This document shows positions 32,130 to 40,691 of a DNA stretch of 64,000 bases, piece after piece. The position numbers and the translations under genes were made by a program. The notes under the pieces are model-generated. The model was not told the DNA's origin. It saw only the letters and a list, made by a program, of their open reading frames with translations, and made no database searches. The first letter of the stretch is position 1. Every line of letters starts with the position of its first letter. The stretch lies in assembly GCF_000223375.1 (NCBI RefSeq), contig NC_017384.1:1552501-1616500 (forward strand). The letters run 5' to 3'. The stretch is from Ketogulonicigenium vulgare WSH-001 (GTDB taxonomy: Bacteria; Pseudomonadota; Alphaproteobacteria; Rhodobacterales; Rhodobacteraceae).

Positions 32130-32530
32130 GTCTTAACAGGTCGGGAATCGCCCGGGGCGATCCGTTATGCAATCACTGATGCCACCCGTTTGGGGCGCGC
32201 AGCAAGGCCGCAGCAAAGTCACGGGACCGTCATAATCGACGGCTAGAATGCCAGGCCCCTATCCGATATCGGTGGCAAATATTAACTTTGCCCAAAAAAA
32301 GGGCAATAATCCCCTGTGAATGCGCAGCTTGATAGCATCCTATTTCTGGAAAACCCGCAAGAGCGCTTTGCCAGTAAAATAAGGCGCTTGCGGCCTATGC
32401 ATCCAGCGCATGGCGGCCTTGTAAAGGCGTCGATTGTGCGGGCCGTCAATTCGTTTACATATGGTCTCAAGCAAGGGCGCTAACGAAACAGGCAAGCAGC
32501 CAGATCGAAAGCGCCAAGGCAAACATCTCC
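32130..32530. other. Gene-poor region upstream of the CCTCCTCCC hairpin array
   Basis: About 400 bp without a recognisable gene. It holds an inverted repeat TTGCCC-A7-GGGCAA (32288-32306) and a possible 55-codon GTG-started frame (32316-32483, plus) that has no clear ribosome site and does not look like DUF1127. A promoter for the hairpin array should lie here or just upstream of 32531, but I could not fix a convincing RpoH or RpoD site. Confidence 0.5.
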
Positions 32531-32655
32531 CGGAGCTCTCTCTCCTCCTCCCTCGAGAGACCCGTGGACCCGCAACCTGCGCCTCCTCCTCCCATCGCAG
32601 GTTGCCACAAGACGGTGGCGTCACCTCCTCCCGGCGCCACCGTCTCGTATTTTCT
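32531..32655 (+). ncRNA. CcsR/'cuckoo'-type sRNA array: three hairpins with CCTCCTCCC loops
   Basis: Three consecutive hairpins each show CCTCCTCCC in the loop. Hairpin 1: TCTCTC/GAGAGA (32536-32559), motif 32543. Hairpin 2: perfect 10-bp GCAACCTGCG/CGCAGGTTGC (32571-32604), motif 32584. Hairpin 3: perfect 11-bp AGACGGTGGCG/CGCCACCGTCT (32609-32644), motif 32623, followed by GTATTTT as a terminator. The 39-41 nt period, loop motif and tandem form match CcsR1-4 of Rhodobacter sphaeroides and the cuckoo family. The motif is complementary to Shine-Dalgarno sequences. The usual DUF1127 gene upstream was not found. Confidence 0.85.
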
Positions 32656-32770
32656 AAAACCCCAAATACGCAAAAGACATCTGCTGGAACGCTGGCTTGC
32701 GTTTTCAATATGAATGGCATTCTGTTTCATAAGCTTCGCATACGCGGGGCCGATGACGACAGGACTATTC

Positions 32771-33925
32771 ATGCGCGCCTCGCTTTTCCCGCCTGCCATC
32801 CTTGCCGCGCTGATCGGCTATGGATCAACCATCGCCCTGGTTCTGGCCGCTGCGCAGGCCCTGGGCGCAACGCCTGAACAGACGCAATCTTGGGTTTTCG
32901 CGCTTTGCCTTGGCAAGGCGGCAGGCAGCGTGATTCTATCGGTGTGGACGCGCATCCCAACCGTTCTAGCCTGGTCGACCCCCGGCGCCGCGCTGATTGC
33001 GGCAACCGAGGGGATCACCATGGCCGAGGGCGTCGGCGCCTTTATCCTTGTGGGCCTGCTGATTGCCTTGACGGGTATTGTGCGCCCATTGGGGCGTCTG
33101 ATCGCCATGATCCCTGATTCTATCGCAGGCGCGATGCTGGCGGGGGTGCTGCTGCCATTCTGCCTGCAAGTGACCGGCGCGCTGTCGGCCGCACCGCTGG
33201 TCGTGGGCGTGATGCTGGTGGTGTATCTGATCATGCGGCTGATCAATGCGGCATCGGCGGTGCTGGTCGCATTGGTTGCAGGACTGCTGGCGGCAGCGCT
33301 CTCGGGGCAGATTACCCTGCCCACGCAGGGTTTCGCCCTTCCCCATCTAGTGTTCATCACGCCCAGCTTTAACCTTGGCACCGTCTTTGGCCTGGCGCTG
33401 CCCCTCTATATTGTCACGATGGCGGCGCAAAACTTGCCCGGTTTCGCCGTGCAGCGCGCCGCAGGCTATGAGCCGCAGGTCGGGCGCAGCCTGCTGGTCA
33501 CCGGCGCAGGATCGGCCATCACGGGCCTGTTCGGCGCGCATACGCATAATATGGCCGCGATTACCGCCGCGATTTGCATGGACCCCGCAACCCACCCAGA
33601 CCCCGCCCAGCGCTGGAAGGTCGCCTTGCCCTATGGCGCGCTGTGGCTGATCCTGGCTTTGTCCGGCCCGTGGCTGATCACCTTGCTGCAAGGCCTGCCG
33701 CCGCAATTGCTGGCGGCGGTCGTCGCGCTGGGGCTGCTTGCACCTTTAGCTGGCGCTTTGGGCACAGCAATGGCAAAGGCAGATGAAAGATTGGCGGCCA
33801 CCGTCACAATCGTTGTCGCCGCCAGTGGCGTCAGCTTTTTCGGCGTTGGCGCTGCCTTTTGGGGCCTCATAGCGGGGCTAATTGTCCATGCCAGCGATGT
33901 AACGACCAGAAAGACCCGTAAATGA
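32771..33925 (+). CDS. BenE/YdcO-family membrane transporter
   Basis: A 384-residue inner-membrane protein with about 10-12 membrane segments, matching the benzoate:H+ symporter (BenE) family: LAALIGYGSTIALVL, VLAWSTPGAALIAATEG, IPDSIAGAMLAGVLL and GLFGAHTHNMAAITAAICM are family-typical. No aromatic-degradation genes are near, so benzoate as substrate is not implied. AGGA at spacing 7 supports the ATG at 32771; ATGs at 32753 and 32714 are alternatives. It overlaps the LysE gene by 4 bp. Confidence 0.88.
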   Translation: MRASLFPPAILAALIGYGSTIALVLAAAQALGATPEQTQSWVFALCLGKAAGSVILSVWTRIPTVLAWSTPGAALIAATEGITMAEGVGAFILVGLLIALTGIVRPLGRLIAMIPDSIAGAMLAGVLLPFCLQVTGALSAAPLVVGVMLVVYLIMRLINAASAVLVALVAGLLAAALSGQITLPTQGFALPHLVFITPSFNLGTVFGLALPLYIVTMAAQNLPGFAVQRAAGYEPQVGRSLLVTGAGSAITGLFGAHTHNMAAITAAICMDPATHPDPAQRWKVALPYGALWLILALSGPWLITLLQGLPPQLLAAVVALGLLAPLAGALGTAMAKADERLAATVTIVVAASGVSFFGVGAAFWGLIAGLIVHASDVTTRKTRK

Positions 33926-34515
33926 CGATCGCCGTATTCTTTGCCGTTTTGGCTTTTGCCGTTGTGAATTCGATCACGCCGGGGCCGAACAACCTGATGG
34001 TTATGGCATCAGGCGCGAATTTTGGCCTCAAGCGCACATGGCCGCATCTGTGGGGCATCACGCTGGGCTTTGCCGTGATGGTCTTTACCCTTGGCATCGC
34101 GCTGGCGGGGATCACCGCCATCATGCCGACGCTGCATGTGATCCTGAAAGTCGCGGCCGTGGCTTACATGGTCTATCTGGCGTGGAAAATCGCCAATGCC
34201 GCACCGGTTGACGATACGGTCAGCACCGCGCAGCCGCTGACCTTTTTGCAAGCCGCCGCCTTCCAATGGGTGAACCCAAAGGCATGGGCGGGCGCCGTGA
34301 CCGCCGTGGCAGCCTATGCCCCCAGCGGATCGTTCATCAGCACGTTCTGGGTCGGGATCGCCTTTATCATCGCGGCGCTGCCCTCGGTCACGCTGTGGTG
34401 CGTCGCGGGGCAGGAAATGCGCCGCCTGCTGAACACGCCGGCCCGCCTGCGCGCGTTCAACATTACCATGGCGGTGTTATTGCTGCTGTCGCTGATCCCG
34501 ATCCTGATGCTGTAA
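33922..34515 (+). CDS. LysE/RhtB-family amino-acid exporter
   Basis: A 197-residue membrane protein with six predicted membrane segments and the LysE-family signature NSITPGPNNLMVMASGANFGLKR near the N-terminus (the SITPGPNN motif), plus FQWVNPKAWAGAVTA in the middle. Such proteins export neutral or basic amino acids or their derivatives; the substrate cannot be read here. ATG overlaps the upstream stop (ATGA), so it is coupled to the BenE-type gene. Confidence 0.9.
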   Translation: MTIAVFFAVLAFAVVNSITPGPNNLMVMASGANFGLKRTWPHLWGITLGFAVMVFTLGIALAGITAIMPTLHVILKVAAVAYMVYLAWKIANAAPVDDTVSTAQPLTFLQAAAFQWVNPKAWAGAVTAVAAYAPSGSFISTFWVGIAFIIAALPSVTLWCVAGQEMRRLLNTPARLRAFNITMAVLLLLSLIPILML

Positions 34516-36852
34516 TCAGAACGGGATGTCGTCAGCCTGTGCAGCGGGGACCAGGAAATGCGCCATCAGGTGCTTTTCCCCCGCCTTGTCAAAGGCCACC
34601 ATCACCTTGCCCGCATCCAGCGCCGTGACCGCACCATAGCCGAACTTTTGGTGGAACACGCGCTGGCCCAGTTCGAACACCGGGCTGGCCACCGCATCAA
34701 TCACCACATTACGGGCGGATTTCATCCCGCCCGCGCCGCGCTGAACGCTGCGTGACTGCATCCGCTGCCAGCCGGGGGAATTATAGACATCGGCCTTTGC
34801 GGCACGTTCCTCGACCTGCGCGGGGCTAGAACTGGCGGCTCCGTAATGGCCGTTGTTCAGCGTTGGCGGTGTCAGCACCTCGACATCATCATGCGGCAAC
34901 TCGTCGATAAAGCGCGAGGGCAGCATCGACTGCCGTTGCCCATGGAAGAACCGCGTCGCGGCGAAACTGATGATCGCCACCCGCTCGGCGCGTGTGATGC
35001 CGACATAGGCCAGACGGCGTTCCTCCTCGAGCGCGGCAAGCCCGCTTTCGTCCAGCGATCTTTGCGAGGGGAAAATCCCGTCCTCCCACCCCGGCAGGAA
35101 GACGACGGGAAACTCCAGCCCCTTGGCCGCATGCAGCGTCATGATCGAGATTTGCGGCTGGCTATCGTCCGATTCGTTTTCCGCCACCAGCGAGACATGC
35201 TCAAGGAAACCTTGCATATTCTCGAAATTATCCAGCGACTTGACCAATTCTTTCAGGTTCTCCAGCCGCCCCTCGGCGTCGGGGGTCTTCTCGTTCTGCC
35301 ACATAGTCGTGTAGCCAGAACCGTCGAGGATCTCTTCCGCAATCTCGATATGCGACCGGCCCGCCAGTACGGCATCATGCCAGCGGTAGAACTGCTGCAC
35401 GAGCCCGCCCAGCGAGGCAAGGGCCTTACCGCCCAGCAGGCGCTGTTCCACCACAACCCCCGCCGCATCCAACAGCGACATGCCACGCTCGCGCGCGGTG
35501 CGTTGGATGGTCTGCACCGCCTTTTCTCCAAGGCCGCGCTTGGGCGTATTCACGATCCGCTCGAACGCCAGATCGTCGGTGGATGAGACCGCCAGCCGGA
35601 AATAGGCCATCGCATCGCGAATCTCGAGCCGTTCATAGAAACGCGGGCCGCCGATGACGCGATAGGGCAGACCAATCGCCAAAAAGCGATCCTCGAACCC
35701 GCGCATTTGGTGCGACGCGCGCACCAAAATCGCCATATCATCCAGTTCGAACGGGCCAATGCCGCGCGTGCCGCGTTGCAGGGCCTCGATCTCTTCGCCG
35801 ACCCAGCGCGCCTCTTCCTCGTTATCCCAGTGGCCGATCAGACGGACCTTTTCGCCCATATAGGACTGCGTCCACAGCGTCTTGCCCAGCCGCCCGCCGT
35901 TCTTGGCAATCACGCCCGAGGCTGCCGCCAGAATATGTCCGGTCGAGCGGTAGTTCTGCTCCAGCCGGATCACCGTCGCGCCGGGGAAGTCGCGTTCAAA
36001 CCGCAAAATATTGCCCACCTCGGCGCCGCGCCAGCCATAGATCGACTGGTCATCATCGCCGACGCAGCAGATATTGCTATGCCCGCCCGCGAGCAGGCGC
36101 AGCCACAGATATTGCGCCACATTGGTATCTTGGTATTCGTCGACGAGGATGTATTTGAAATCCTGCTGGTATTTCTGCAGCACATCGGGATACTTTTGGA
36201 AAATGCGCACCATATGCATCAGCAGGTCGCCAAAATCGACCGCGTTCAATTGGCGCAGGCGTTCCTGATATTCGGCGTATAGCCGCATCGCGCGCCCGTC
36301 ATAAAAGCTGGCATCCGAGGTCGGAATGCTATCAGGCGCGATCGCCTTGTTCTTCCAGCCGTCGATGACATTGGCCAAAGCCCGCGCGGGCCAGCGTTTT
36401 TCGTCAATATTGGCGGCGATGATCAACTGCTTCATCAGGCGCAATTGATCATCCGAATCCAGAATCGTGAAATCGGGGCGCAGGCCGACCAGTTCCGCAT
36501 GGCGGCGCAGCAGCTTGACACAGACCGAGTGGAAGGTGCCCAGCCACGCCATCCCTTCGGCCTGATCGCCCAGCATCGCATTGATGCGCAACCGCATCTC
36601 GCGCGCGGCTTTATTGGTAAAGGTCACCGCCAGAATTTGGCGCGGATAGGCGCGCTGCGTGTTCAGGATATGCACGATCCGCGCCGTCAGCGCCCGCGTT
36701 TTGCCCGTTCCCGCCCCCGCCAGCATCAGCACCGGCCCGTCCAATGTCTCGACCGCCGCGCGCTGCGCGGGGTTCAGCCCCTCAAGATAGGGCGAGGGGC
36801 GCACGCCCATGGCGCGCTGCGAAAGGCTGATATTGGGGCTATTCTCGGTCAT
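34516..36852 (-). CDS. uvrD: ATP-dependent DNA helicase UvrD/PcrA
   Basis: Superfamily 1 3'-5' helicase for excision and mismatch repair. From the ATG at 36852 it has 778 residues. Motifs: LNPAQRAAV (Q motif), AGAGTGKTRALTAR (I), TFTNKAAREMR (Ia), LVDEYQDTN (II), GDDDQSIYGWRGA (III), RLEQNYRST (IV), MTLHAAKGLEFPVVFLPGWE (V) and EERRLAYVGITRA (VI). The C-terminus has the Tudor-like RVFHQKFGYGAVTAL segment that can contact RNA polymerase. A LexA box is 43-57 bp upstream. Longer starts to 36972 would run through the box. Confidence 0.96.
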   Translation of the reverse strand: MTENSPNISLSQRAMGVRPSPYLEGLNPAQRAAVETLDGPVLMLAGAGTGKTRALTARIVHILNTQRAYPRQILAVTFTNKAAREMRLRINAMLGDQAEGMAWLGTFHSVCVKLLRRHAELVGLRPDFTILDSDDQLRLMKQLIIAANIDEKRWPARALANVIDGWKNKAIAPDSIPTSDASFYDGRAMRLYAEYQERLRQLNAVDFGDLLMHMVRIFQKYPDVLQKYQQDFKYILVDEYQDTNVAQYLWLRLLAGGHSNICCVGDDDQSIYGWRGAEVGNILRFERDFPGATVIRLEQNYRSTGHILAAASGVIAKNGGRLGKTLWTQSYMGEKVRLIGHWDNEEEARWVGEEIEALQRGTRGIGPFELDDMAILVRASHQMRGFEDRFLAIGLPYRVIGGPRFYERLEIRDAMAYFRLAVSSTDDLAFERIVNTPKRGLGEKAVQTIQRTARERGMSLLDAAGVVVEQRLLGGKALASLGGLVQQFYRWHDAVLAGRSHIEIAEEILDGSGYTTMWQNEKTPDAEGRLENLKELVKSLDNFENMQGFLEHVSLVAENESDDSQPQISIMTLHAAKGLEFPVVFLPGWEDGIFPSQRSLDESGLAALEEERRLAYVGITRAERVAIISFAATRFFHGQRQSMLPSRFIDELPHDDVEVLTPPTLNNGHYGAASSSPAQVEERAAKADVYNSPGWQRMQSRSVQRGAGGMKSARNVVIDAVASPVFELGQRVFHQKFGYGAVTALDAGKVMVAFDKAGEKHLMAHFLVPAAQADDIPF

Positions 36853-36894
36853 GGCTGCACCATATCCAAGCGCGCCATGGCTGGAAAGCCCCAT

Positions 36895-36909
36895 GTTCCC
36901 GTTCCGTTC
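36895..36909. promoter_or_regulatory. LexA (SOS) box upstream of uvrD
   Basis: GTTC-CCGTTCC-GTTC, an exact GTTC-N7-GTTC direct repeat as used by alphaproteobacterial LexA. It lies 43 bp upstream of the uvrD ATG and 138 bp from the divergent pyc ATG, so it most likely controls uvrD. Confidence 0.8.
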
Positions 36910-37047
36910 GAATTCGCTTGCAAAAGGTGAACATGGGCAAAATTCGCGCGATTGGTTCATCAATCTTACCAAAACGTCGCAATTTCATTGCGGACGCTGC
37001 GGAAACTTCCTACGCATAGCGCAACTGCAATGGGGAGGCAGACAGAA

Positions 37048-40000
37048 ATGGCCGAATTTCAAAAGATTCTGGTAGCAAATCGGGGCGAGATCGCGATCCG
37101 CGTCATGCGGGCCGCGAACGAGATGGGCAAGAAAACCGTCGCCGTCTACGCCGAGGAGGACAAGCTGGGCCTGCACCGCTTTAAGGCGGATGAGGCCTAT
37201 CGCATCGGCGAGGGCCTTGGCCCCGTGCAGGCCTATCTGTCGATCCCCGAGATTATCCGCGTTGCCAAAATGTCCGGCGCCGATGCGATCCATCCCGGCT
37301 ATGGCCTCTTGTCCGAGAATCCCGAATTCGTCGAAGCCTGCGACGCGGCCGGCATCACCTTTATCGGCCCCAAGGCCGAGACGATGCGCGCGCTGGGGGA
37401 TAAGGCCTCGGCCCGCAAAGTGGCGGTTGCCGCAGGCGTGCCGGTCATCCCCGCAACCGAAGTGCTGGGCGAGGACATCGACGCCGTCCGCGACGAGGCC
37501 GCGGCAATCGGCTATCCGCTGATGCTGAAAGCCTCGTGGGGTGGCGGCGGTCGCGGTATGCGCCCGATCAACGGCCCCGAGGAACTGGCTGAAAAGGTGC
37601 GCGAAGGCCGCCGCGAGGCCGAAGCCGCTTTTGGTAATGGCGAGGGTTATCTGGAAAAGATGATCCTGCGCGCCCGCCACGTCGAGGTGCAGATCCTGGG
37701 CGACAAGCATGGCCAAATCTATCACCTGTGGGAGCGCGATTGCTCGGTCCAGCGCCGCAACCAAAAGGTGGTCGAGCGCGCCCCCGCCCCCTACCTGACC
37801 CAGGAACAGCGCGAAGAGATCTGTGATCTTGGCCGCCGCATTTGCCAACATGTGAACTATGAATGCGCCGGCACGGTCGAATTCCTTATGGATATGGACA
37901 GCGGCAAATTCTACTTCATCGAGGTGAACCCCCGCGTGCAGGTCGAGCACACCGTGACCGAGGAAGTCACCGGCATCGACATCGTCCGCGCGCAAATCCT
38001 GATTGCCGAGGGTAAGTCGCTGGCAGATGCCACGGGCGCCGCATCGCAGGCCGATGTGCAGCTCAAGGGTCATGCGCTGCAATGCCGCGTCACCACTGAG
38101 GACCCGCTGAACAACTTTATCCCCGATTATGGCCGTATCCAGATGTATCGCAGCGCCACCGGTGCGGGCATCCGGCTGGATGGCGGCACCGCCTATTCCG
38201 GCGCGGTCATCACGCGCTATTACGATTCGCTGCTGACCAAGGTGACGGCGCGCGGCCAGACGCCCGAAATGGCGATCGCCCGCATGGACCGCGCCCTGCG
38301 CGAATTCCGCATTCGCGGCGTCTCGACCAATATTGATTTCGTGATCAACCTGCTGAAGCACCCCGTCTTCCTTGGCAATGAATATACCACGAAGTTCATC
38401 GACACGACGCCCGACCTCTACCATTTCAAAAAGCGCAAAGACCGCGCGACGAAACTGCTGACCTATATCGCGGATATCACCGTCAACGGTCACCCCGAGA
38501 CCAAGGGCCGCCCCCGCCCCGCCGATATCAAACTGCCCCGCGTACCCAAGGTGTCCATTGACGCGCCGCCCGCCGGAACGCGCCAGCTGCTGGACAGTGA
38601 GGGGCCAAAGGCCGTTGCCGATTGGATGCTGAAACAAAAGCGGCTGCTGATCACCGACACGACGATGCGCGACGGGCACCAGTCACTGCTGGCCACAAGG
38701 ATGCGCTCGATCGACATGATCCGCATCGCGCCGACCTATGCGCATAAGATGTCTGAACTGTTCTCGGTCGAATGCTGGGGCGGCGCGACATTCGATGTGG
38801 CCTTCCGCTTTTTGCAAGAGGACCCGTGGCAGCGCCTGCGCGATATCCGCGCCAAAATGCCCAATGTGCTGACACAGATGCTGCTGCGCGCCAGCAATGG
38901 CGTGGGTTACACCAACTATCCCGACAACGTCGTGCAGTTCTTTGTGAAACAGGCGGCGGAAACCGGCGTTGATGTGTTCCGCGTGTTTGACAGCCTGAAC
39001 TGGGTCGAAAACATGCGCGTCGCGATGGATGCGGTTGTCGACAGCAATAAAATCCTCGAAGCCTCGATCTGCTATACCGGCGATATGCTGGACAGTGCGC
39101 GACCCAAATACGACCTGAAATACTATGTCGCCATGGCCAAGGAACTCGAGGCCGCAGGCGCGCATGTGCTGGGGATCAAGGATATGGCGGGCCTGTTGAA
39201 ACCCGCCGCTGCCGCCCAGCTTGTCCGCGTGCTGAAGGAAGAAGTTTCGCTGCCGATCCACCTGCATACGCATGATACCTCAGGCGCCTCGATCGCGACG
39301 ATCATGGCGGCCAGCGCCGCGGGCGTTGATGCGGTTGACGCGGCGATGGATGCGTTTTCGGGCAATACCTCGCAGCCGACTTTGGGCTCGATCGTCGAGG
39401 CGATGCGCGGCACCGAACGCGACACCGCGCTGGATGTCGAGGCGATCCGCGACATTTCCAATTATTGGGAACAGGTCCGCGCACAATATGCCGCGTTCGA
39501 ATCCGGCCTGCAGGCCCCCGCCTCCGAGGTTTACTTGCATGAAATGCCCGGCGGCCAGTTCACCAATCTCAAGGCGCAGGCCCGCAGCCTTGGCCTTGAG
39601 GAACGTTGGCACGAGGTCGCCAAGACCTATGCCGAGGTGAACCGTATGTTCGGCGATATCGTCAAGGTGACGCCCTCGTCCAAGGTCGTCGGTGACATGG
39701 CGCTGATGATGGTGGCGCAGGGCCTGACCCGCACGCAGGTCGAGGACCCCGCCGTCGAGGTCGCCTTCCCCGATTCGGTCGTCGATATGATGCGCGGCAA
39801 TCTGGGTCAGCCCCCCGGCGGCTGGCCGGTCGAATTGCAGGCCAAGATCCTGAAAGGCGAAGCGCCTATGCTGGATCGCCCCGGCGCATCCATGCCGCCG
39901 GTCGATCTGGAGGGCGTGCGCGCCAAACTCTCGGCAGAACTCGAGGGGCGCAAGATCGATGACGAGGATCTGAACAGCTATCTGATGTATCCCAAGGTCT

Positions 40001-40488
40001 TCCTGGATTACATGGGCCGCCACCGCAACTATGGCCCCGTCCGCACGCTGCCGACTGAGACGTTTTTCTATGGCATGCGTCCGGGCGACGAGATTTCGGT
40101 CGAGATTGACCCCGGCAAGACGCTGGAAGTGCGCCTGCAAGCCGTGGCCGAGACGACCGAGGAAGGCGACGTAAAGGTCTTCTTCGAATTGAACGGTCTG
40201 CCCCGCACCGTGCGCATTGCCGACCGCACCAAGGTCAGCACGCTGATCGCACGGCCCAAGGCCACGGCAGGCAATCCGAACCAGATCGGCGCGCCGATGC
40301 CGGGCGTCGTGGCCACCATCGCGGCGCAGGTCGGCAAACCCGTCAAGGCGGGCGATCTGCTGCTGACGATCGAGGCGATGAAGATGGAAACCGGCATCCA
40401 CGCCGAACGCGACGGCGTGATCAAGGCGGTGCACGTCGGCCCCGGTAGCCAAATCGACGCCAAAGACCTGCTGATCGAGCTGGAATAA
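37048..40488 (+). CDS. pyc: Pyruvate carboxylase
   Basis: Biotin enzyme making oxaloacetate from pyruvate and bicarbonate (anaplerosis). From the ATG at 37048 (GGGAGG upstream) it has 1146 residues, the single-chain type. Order: biotin carboxylase (KILVANRGEIAIRV at 1; GGGGRGMR loop near 165; FIEVNPRVQVEHTVTEE), carboxyltransferase (DTTMRDGHQSLLATR near 535; Zn-site HLHTHDTSG), allosteric linker and C-terminal biotinyl domain with EAMKME. A terminator follows. The stretch upstream of 37048 is promoter shared divergently with uvrD. Confidence 0.98.
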   Translation: MAEFQKILVANRGEIAIRVMRAANEMGKKTVAVYAEEDKLGLHRFKADEAYRIGEGLGPVQAYLSIPEIIRVAKMSGADAIHPGYGLLSENPEFVEACDAAGITFIGPKAETMRALGDKASARKVAVAAGVPVIPATEVLGEDIDAVRDEAAAIGYPLMLKASWGGGGRGMRPINGPEELAEKVREGRREAEAAFGNGEGYLEKMILRARHVEVQILGDKHGQIYHLWERDCSVQRRNQKVVERAPAPYLTQEQREEICDLGRRICQHVNYECAGTVEFLMDMDSGKFYFIEVNPRVQVEHTVTEEVTGIDIVRAQILIAEGKSLADATGAASQADVQLKGHALQCRVTTEDPLNNFIPDYGRIQMYRSATGAGIRLDGGTAYSGAVITRYYDSLLTKVTARGQTPEMAIARMDRALREFRIRGVSTNIDFVINLLKHPVFLGNEYTTKFIDTTPDLYHFKKRKDRATKLLTYIADITVNGHPETKGRPRPADIKLPRVPKVSIDAPPAGTRQLLDSEGPKAVADWMLKQKRLLITDTTMRDGHQSLLATRMRSIDMIRIAPTYAHKMSELFSVECWGGATFDVAFRFLQEDPWQRLRDIRAKMPNVLTQMLLRASNGVGYTNYPDNVVQFFVKQAAETGVDVFRVFDSLNWVENMRVAMDAVVDSNKILEASICYTGDMLDSARPKYDLKYYVAMAKELEAAGAHVLGIKDMAGLLKPAAAAQLVRVLKEEVSLPIHLHTHDTSGASIATIMAASAAGVDAVDAAMDAFSGNTSQPTLGSIVEAMRGTERDTALDVEAIRDISNYWEQVRAQYAAFESGLQAPASEVYLHEMPGGQFTNLKAQARSLGLEERWHEVAKTYAEVNRMFGDIVKVTPSSKVVGDMALMMVAQGLTRTQVEDPAVEVAFPDSVVDMMRGNLGQPPGGWPVELQAKILKGEAPMLDRPGASMPPVDLEGVRAKLSAELEGRKIDDEDLNSYLMYPKVFLDYMGRHRNYGPVRTLPTETFFYGMRPGDEISVEIDPGKTLEVRLQAVAETTEEGDVKVFFELNGLPRTVRIADRTKVSTLIARPKATAGNPNQIGAPMPGVVATIAAQVGKPVKAGDLLLTIEAMKMETGIHAERDGVIKAVHVGPGSQIDAKDLLIELE

Positions 40489-40496
40489 CCCCAAAG

Positions 40497-40527
40497 ACCC
40501 GCGCCGCCCCCTGCGGTGCGGGTTTTC
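40497..40527 (+). terminator. Terminator after pyc
   Basis: ACCCGCGCCGC (40497-40507) pairs with GCGGTGCGGGT (40513-40523), 11 bp with one G-T, followed by TTTTC on plus. Confidence 0.88.
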
Positions 40528-40691
40528 ATTTCGCCCAATTGCGCGGCATTTCGCCCGAGGTTGCAGCGCTTGACACTGTGCGGTTTGTCCACGACCCTTC
40601 AGGATAGGAGGAGGCTGCGACCGCTAACAGGCGCAGTCCGACGTATTGCTTGTCCGCGCGGGCCCGGCCCCGCGGATTTACCGGGGGACCT

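Noticed and set aside
32465..32525. 19-residue hydrophobic peptide on minus (MFALALSIWLLACFVSALA)
   Set aside because: No supporting conservation or transcript direction; it overlaps the region just before a plus-strand sRNA array and may be chance.
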